From Coniella vitis (Eukaryota > Ascomycota > Sordariomycetes > Diaporthales > Schizoparmaceae), in the NCBI GenBank assembly GCA_011317545.1, contig WUJK01000018.1, positions 1-64,000 of the forward strand: a stretch of 64,000 nt of DNA. The letters are read 5' to 3'. A program made the translations under genes and the position numbers. The number at the start of each line of letters is the position of its first letter. The first letter of the stretch is position 1. This document shows, piece by piece, positions 58,979 to 64,000 of this stretch. Below the pieces are notes generated by a model that was given only the letters and a program-made list of their open reading frames with translations, was not told the DNA's origin and did no database searches.

Positions 58979-60918
58979 TGATTAAGGAATGCGGTTTGTC
59001 TCCAAGACTTCAAAGAGATATGTACCAGGAAAGGGGGAAGTGCCTTGTCGCGACATTCTTCTGAACTTTCTGGAAGATGCCCTCGAGATTCTCTCTTTTG
59101 TATCCGTCCACCTACGCCTATCATCACCTACGCGCTCCCACGCCAAGGCCCAAGAGGATCGCGGTTATCATGCAGGAGGGCAAGTAGACTTTGTTGCCAA
59201 AGTGAGGATGCTCGAATTACTCGTGCACGGTTACACTGGCCCCAAAAGTCTTGTTACAAAAGGTTATTCTTCCCTCTCATTTATCGTGTGCAGTATAGGA
59301 CAGTGCTCAGCCCACAGTCTGCACGGCAAAACCCCGGCGCCTGTCGTACGCGGCCAGGGCCTCCCAGAGCCCATCTCGCCGTCACTTCGATGCCCAATCT
59401 GTCGAACATATGCTGATGTACCACACTATCAGGGCGGTTAACCTGAGTCTAATCTAACTTTGAGGCTACTTGTGCTGTAAGGATATTTGGATGTGAAATA
59501 TCCAGATTCCAGAGCATGGCCGACACGACAATCTGCTCCATTCGAATGTTGCCCAGGCTGATCGACCCACGACTAGGATAATTTGACCGAATTATGATGT
59601 GCTAAGGGAGTGAGTTGAAGGGCAGTTGAGGCGGTGAAAGCAGTGATTGTGTGGTGGATAGTGTTGTCGTTCTTCATACTAGCATAATGCCTGCCAAGAT
59701 CTTGACTACTTGTGGGTGGTATCTTCACGATCCATCTATCTGCGGGTAACTTTCACTTGGCCCCAAAGGCACGCCTCAAAGTGGGATCGGACCCTGGTGT
59801 GATGAGGGCCATGGATTCGATTCACAGCCCCTGCAGATCTTCTTCGGCATTTACACGAACAGGCGGTGGGCCGAATGTCGGCGGAAACGTTTTCCTGGTT
59901 GACAAACCAGAAACAAGGCCATTATCTAGGAGCTTGAACAAACTTTCGTTTGGCAAGCGACCAACTGGGATCCGTTGACAAAATACAAATACGCTCTTGG
60001 CGCCCGCTGCCTCTCAAAGCATATTCAACGGCAACCGCACTGTTTGTGATCCTGACAGTGAACTCGCCTGTGGCACAATATATTTTTAGCTCAATGGACT
60101 TGTCACTGACCCACACGGTGTCTTATTACCGCGAGCGACAAGAATCCAAGCACCAACAAGCACCAATGTCCCTGGTGCGGGTAAAGCCGGCTGAATTGCG
60201 CCACCAACGTGAAATCATGGAAGTCAATAGCACCCAGCGTTTGGTGAAGAATCATTGTGTCCAACGCCCAAGCGAAACCAATTTCATCTCAAGGCGAGCT
60301 AGCGCGACGATATCCACGTGTCCAGCGCCAAGTACTATGTAATCTGCTCCCTTGATGACCACGGCGTGCCCGCGGATCACGGACATTCTGGCCGTAGTGG
60401 GGAGTCTCGGGACGGGGCGGTCCATGGGTGGGTAGGTCTTGTTGTACGGAAGTTTTGGGGGGAGGGGGCCTGTTGTCGGCCAATAGCAGTTCCTCGAGGA
60501 TACTATGTCAGAGGAAGGTTTGAATCACGCCAAGAAGACAACGACGCGGCTACGGAGTCCAGGTGGGCTCTGAGTAGTCTGGGCAAATTTTCGCTGCAGT
60601 CCCACAGGATACTGCAGAAGAGTGATCGTCCGCCTGGAGGGGGAGATCTCCTCTTGAAGCAGGGAACAGGGAGGCGACTTTTCCCGCCGTCCGGCTGCAA
60701 GCATTTTCAGGGATATTGACTCAACAGAATACTCCGCGCTCGACTGTAGGCCAACTCTTCCGTCGCAACGCGTTCCTTGTGAGATAACAGTGGCGAGCAT
60801 TCATGTCGGCAATGTTTAAGTCGCCTGCATGGTTTGTTTTCCCTCATCTACGCCAGTCTTGCGCGCGCCGGGTACAGCCCTCCAAGCCTACCGTATCTCG
60901 CAGTCTCTCCTGGCAATC
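58979..60918. promoter_or_regulatory. Divergent intergenic region between PEP-mutase-like and MFS genes
   Basis: 1.9 kb with normal composition and no convincing coding sequence; the frames at 59950-60342 and 60318-60719 lack domains and overlap other frames. The divergent arrangement means it holds both promoters and could coordinate the two genes. No specific binding site was identified. Confidence 0.5.
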
Positions 60919-62600
60919 ATGACACGCAAAGAATCTTTGAGAGTGCAAGAAGCTCACCCGGACACCGAGGCAGGCCTTGTCAGCAACGCCTCGCCCGGCA
61001 CCGGCGACGACCTGCCGCCATGGCGCAAGCACATGATTGTCTTGGTCGTGAGCTGGATGGGCCTTATGGCGACCTTCAGCAGCACCTCGATGCTAACAGC
61101 GATCCCCGAGATCGCAGCCGAGTTCTCGACGACGACGGAGATCCTCAACGTGACCAACGCCGCGGTGCTGGTCGCCATGGGCCTCTCATCGCTCATCTGG
61201 TCGCCCCTCAGTGAGGTCTTTGGCCGCCGCCGCATCTATAATGTCGCCATCTTCTTGATGACCATCTCATCCATCGCAGTCGCCGTTGCACCTAATATGG
61301 CTGTGTTCACATCCATGCGCCTCGTCTGCGGTCTCACTGGCACTTTTTTCATGGTTGCTGGTCAGATCATTATTACAGATATCTTCGAGCCCTCGGTCCG
61401 GGGCCGGGCGACGGCATGTCTCATGGTGGGCACTGTTGCCGGACCTGCGCTTGGTAGGCGAATCACTTCGCGCTTCATCTTTGCTCCTATAGAGCATTGT
61501 GGACTATAACTAAATCAAGATTGTCGACCTTTTTAGGACCCTGTGTCGGCGGAGTGATTGTGACATACAGTACTTGGCGAGTGATCTTCTGGCTTCAGTC
61601 GGCCATGGCCGCACTCGGCTTTGTCCTATCCATCATTCTTGTGCCCCAAATTCGTGGCAAAGTGGACAAAATAGTGCTTGAAGCCGGCACTCAATCCACA
61701 GACGAAGCTCCTCCGCCATCGCAGAGCACTGCTCGGTTGCTTCTGGCCAAGTTCAACCCCATCCGGGTCTTGAAGCAGTTCCTCCTCCCAGAGGTACTGC
61801 TTGCGGTCAGTAGCTTTCCCAACTTCTCCTTATGTTGTTCTTGATTTCGATCCACTGACACGCTCGACGCCAGGGTCTCACGTGTGGTTTCCTGTCTGCA
61901 ACGCAGTACACGCTGCTGACCTCGGTCCGCCACATCATCAACCCACGATTCGGCTTCACAACCCCACTTGTCAGCGGCCTGTTCTATCTCGCACCTGGTC
62001 TAGGCCTGGTCCTCGGGAGCATCATGGGTGGCAAGATGTCAGACACGACCGTCAATCTATACATCAAAAAGAAGGGCGTGCGCCGGCCCAAGGACCGGCT
62101 GAACAGTGGCATCGTCGGGCTCTTCCTCATCCTCCCGGCGGCCATGCTCATTTTCGCATGGCCGCTGCAGATGGACAAAGGTGGTCTGGCTCTTCCCATT
62201 GTGTCTGCCTTTTTCATAGGATTAGGCCTCATGGGTACTTTCAACGGTATCAACACGTACATGGCTGGTAAGTGCCGCAGTCCTCTCAGCCTGGCAGGCC
62301 ACGAAGTGCACAGCTAATCATATTCAAACACTCATGTGTAGAGGTGCGACCGAGCGAGAAGTCAGAGGTCGTCGCTGCCAAGTACATCATGCAATATGCT
62401 TTTGGCGCCATGAGTACCGGGGCCGTTATTCCTCTGATTGACGCCGTTGGCGTTGGATGGGCTTTCACCTTCTGTAAGTCCGTTGAAGGTGCTCATCAAA
62501 GCTTCGTGATCTGACACAGTTTCCAGTCATGTTCCTCGATATGCTAGGCGGGGCTTTCGTCTTGGTCATCGCGCAATTCAGTCCCGATTCGTGGATCTGA
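60919..62600 (+). CDS. MFS transporter, DHA1/drug:H+ antiporter-like (five exons)
   Basis: Exons 60919-61453, 61537-61805, 61874-62267, 62342-62473 and 62527-62600 join in frame to 467 residues. The introns are 83, 68, 74 and 53 bp, with GT...AG ends (donors gtaggc, gtcagt, gtaagt, gtaagt). The start at 60919 follows an in-frame ATG 30 codons upstream (60829) and was chosen because the hydrophilic N-tail then leads directly into TM1. SPLSEVFGRRRIY is MFS motif A between TM2 and TM3, and AGPALGPCVGG (motif C-like, TM5) is created by joining exons 1 and 2. About 12 membrane segments are expected. A role in exporting a product of the neighbouring enzymes is inferred from position only. Confidence 0.88.
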
Positions 62601-64000
62601 CCACGAAGTCCAGAGAGAATTTGTTCAAGAATATCATGAATGCACATGTCAGGATACAAAGAGGTCGCAGCATGCCGATACAGAAGTGGTAGACAGGTTT
62701 GAGTTCTTTAGAATTCGGTCGAAGCTTGGCTTCAATTATGTCGTCAACATTACCAAACTTGCAAGAACACGATTTTTACCACATCGCAACTCTGACCCAG
62801 CCAGAGCGGAAAAACCAAGACTTACTAAAAGACACGGGAATCTAGCCAGACGCGGGGCTTGAAGGTTCTATTGTAAAATAAAAATGATAGATTGTATATT
62901 AGCTAAGAACGGTTTTTTGAATATCGTATCGCACACTTCAGTTGCTCGACCTAAACATGTTTCCACTATGATCCTAGTCGAGGACGATTCGATTTGAAAA
63001 TGTTGATTTCTCGTATTCCCATTGTCCATGGAGCTTTCATTCAATAATTTAGTGCTGGAATGATTCTTGAAGATTATATTCAATATTAACATGCAGCTGA
63101 AGTGGCGAAATTGCTGCTATTGTGTATAGCTCATTTGTAGCAGATGTGTAGCTTCAGAAGGAAACATTTCACATCATATAACTGTCAAAATTTTGAAAGC
63201 TGGAAATGGCCATGAGTAGAAGAGATGCCAATGACATACCCAACACATTTTCATTCATGAAAGTGGACAATGGGGGAGCTAAATGTCCAGTTCCAACCGA
63301 ATCTAACCTTAAGTTATCCTGATACTATGTACATTGAAGCTCAGTTTCATTTGTATTTTTGTCATTAGGGTCTCCATCGTAAAGTCATATTCATGCTTTT
63401 TGTTTTTGATGGCTGAATTATCTTTTTTAATTTTAATAGACTTTTCCAAACAGCCAACCTTAAATGATGGGGTTTTGGGAGCACTGCTGTGGTGGATACG
63501 GCTGGCTACTTTCCTTTTCACCTTATCCCACGGTCATTTAACCAGAAGGAGGCGATGAAACATTCGATAAGTAGACATTGCTTGATAAAGTGGTGCCTTG
63601 TGAAACTTGGCTTGTTACGTATATGTGGCATATATTTGGCATTCTCATCCCTCATGCCAGACACCCGCCATAGCCACCTGTACACACCACCCACTCTCCC
63701 TCCGACAAAGACGTGAATATGGAGGCTTAAAAGCAAACCTCGCCGGTTCATCGAGCCAAAGCCACCGTAGCAATCAGCTGCCTTGTTATTGAGTACCCAA
63801 ACTTAGCAATAGAGTTGACGTTCCAATCATCGTCCGCAAAGCCACTGCGACCTTGAAATCCCTGCAACGTTCGTAGTAATTTTAGTACCCGTTCATTCTG
63901 TATCAACCTGTCTCTCCCATCATGATATCAGAGTATCGGAGACGTAAACTCAGGAATGTCGTCCAATATGAAGAAATCATCTGTCCGTAGGCTTGGAGTC
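62601..64000. other. No gene recognised to the right edge
   Basis: Normal but moderately AT-rich DNA. Short frames on both strands (60-77 codons) show no domains, splice architecture or repeats. Confidence 0.5.

Noticed and set aside
60318..60719. 133-codon plus-strand frame upstream of the MFS gene
   Set aside because: No domain, overlapping frames on the other strand of similar size, and no splice signals linking it to the transporter.

Overview
The window looks like an accessory, repeat-dominated part of a filamentous ascomycete (Pezizomycotina) genome. Three things point there: short spliceosomal introns (53-83 bp), fungal gene families (OrsD-type zinc finger, 2EXR, Fot1/pogo transposase, chromodomain Ty3/Gypsy elements), and extreme repeat-induced point mutation (RIP). 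In the RIP-damaged parts the dinucleotides CpA and TpG are almost absent. Nearly every in-frame stop in old coding sequence is a TAA or TAG where CAA or CAG would fit, and conserved Cys, His and Asp codons have become Tyr or Asn. A species cannot be named from the sequence.

Layout. 1-5095: a decayed OrsD/C2H2 gene running off the left edge, an 84-bp satellite directly upstream of it, then a 2.1-kb minisatellite of 57-bp units with a solo LTR inside. 5096-19204: AT-rich DNA and nested LTR elements. A complete 7262-bp Gypsy element (here EB, TSD cttag) sits in the gag of an older minus-strand Gypsy element (A1). A1 also carries a solo LTR (TSD ctatt) and abuts the 3' end of another copy (E6). 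19205-22692: a small GC-normal island with a predicted secreted PD-(D/E)XK-like protein and a 2EXR-domain protein. 22693-52905: about 30 kb of nested copies of one chromodomain Gypsy family. E1 (28262-35831, plus strand, TSD atatc) lies in E2 (25774-40918, minus, TSD ttagc), which lies in E3 (minus, fragmentary). E4 (41204-48809) and E5 (48810-51806) are recombinant or truncated plus-strand copies, followed by a decayed pogo transposase. E1, and E2 without E1, are each exactly 7570 bp. 52906-64000: normal genic DNA with a TauD/TfdA-type 2-oxoglutarate dioxygenase, a PEP phosphomutase-family enzyme and a five-exon MFS transporter.

Possible systems of interest. (1) The dioxygenase, PEP-mutase-like enzyme and transporter together suggest part of a phosphonate biosynthetic cluster at the edge of the repeat block; no phosphonopyruvate decarboxylase is visible, so this is a hypothesis. 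(2) The Gypsy family carries, between pol and the 3' LTR, an antisense coiled-coil ORF and, in three copies, a 72-nt antisense tRNA-Arg(UCU)-like gene with intact Pol III boxes. Its LTRs have exchangeable central segments (types A, B, C). (3) An intact gene for a secreted nuclease-fold protein survives between RIP-destroyed blocks.

Exons, splice sites, LTR ends and target-site duplications were read by eye from the sequence. Family assignments rest on motif recognition, not on database searches. Limits of decayed genes are approximate.
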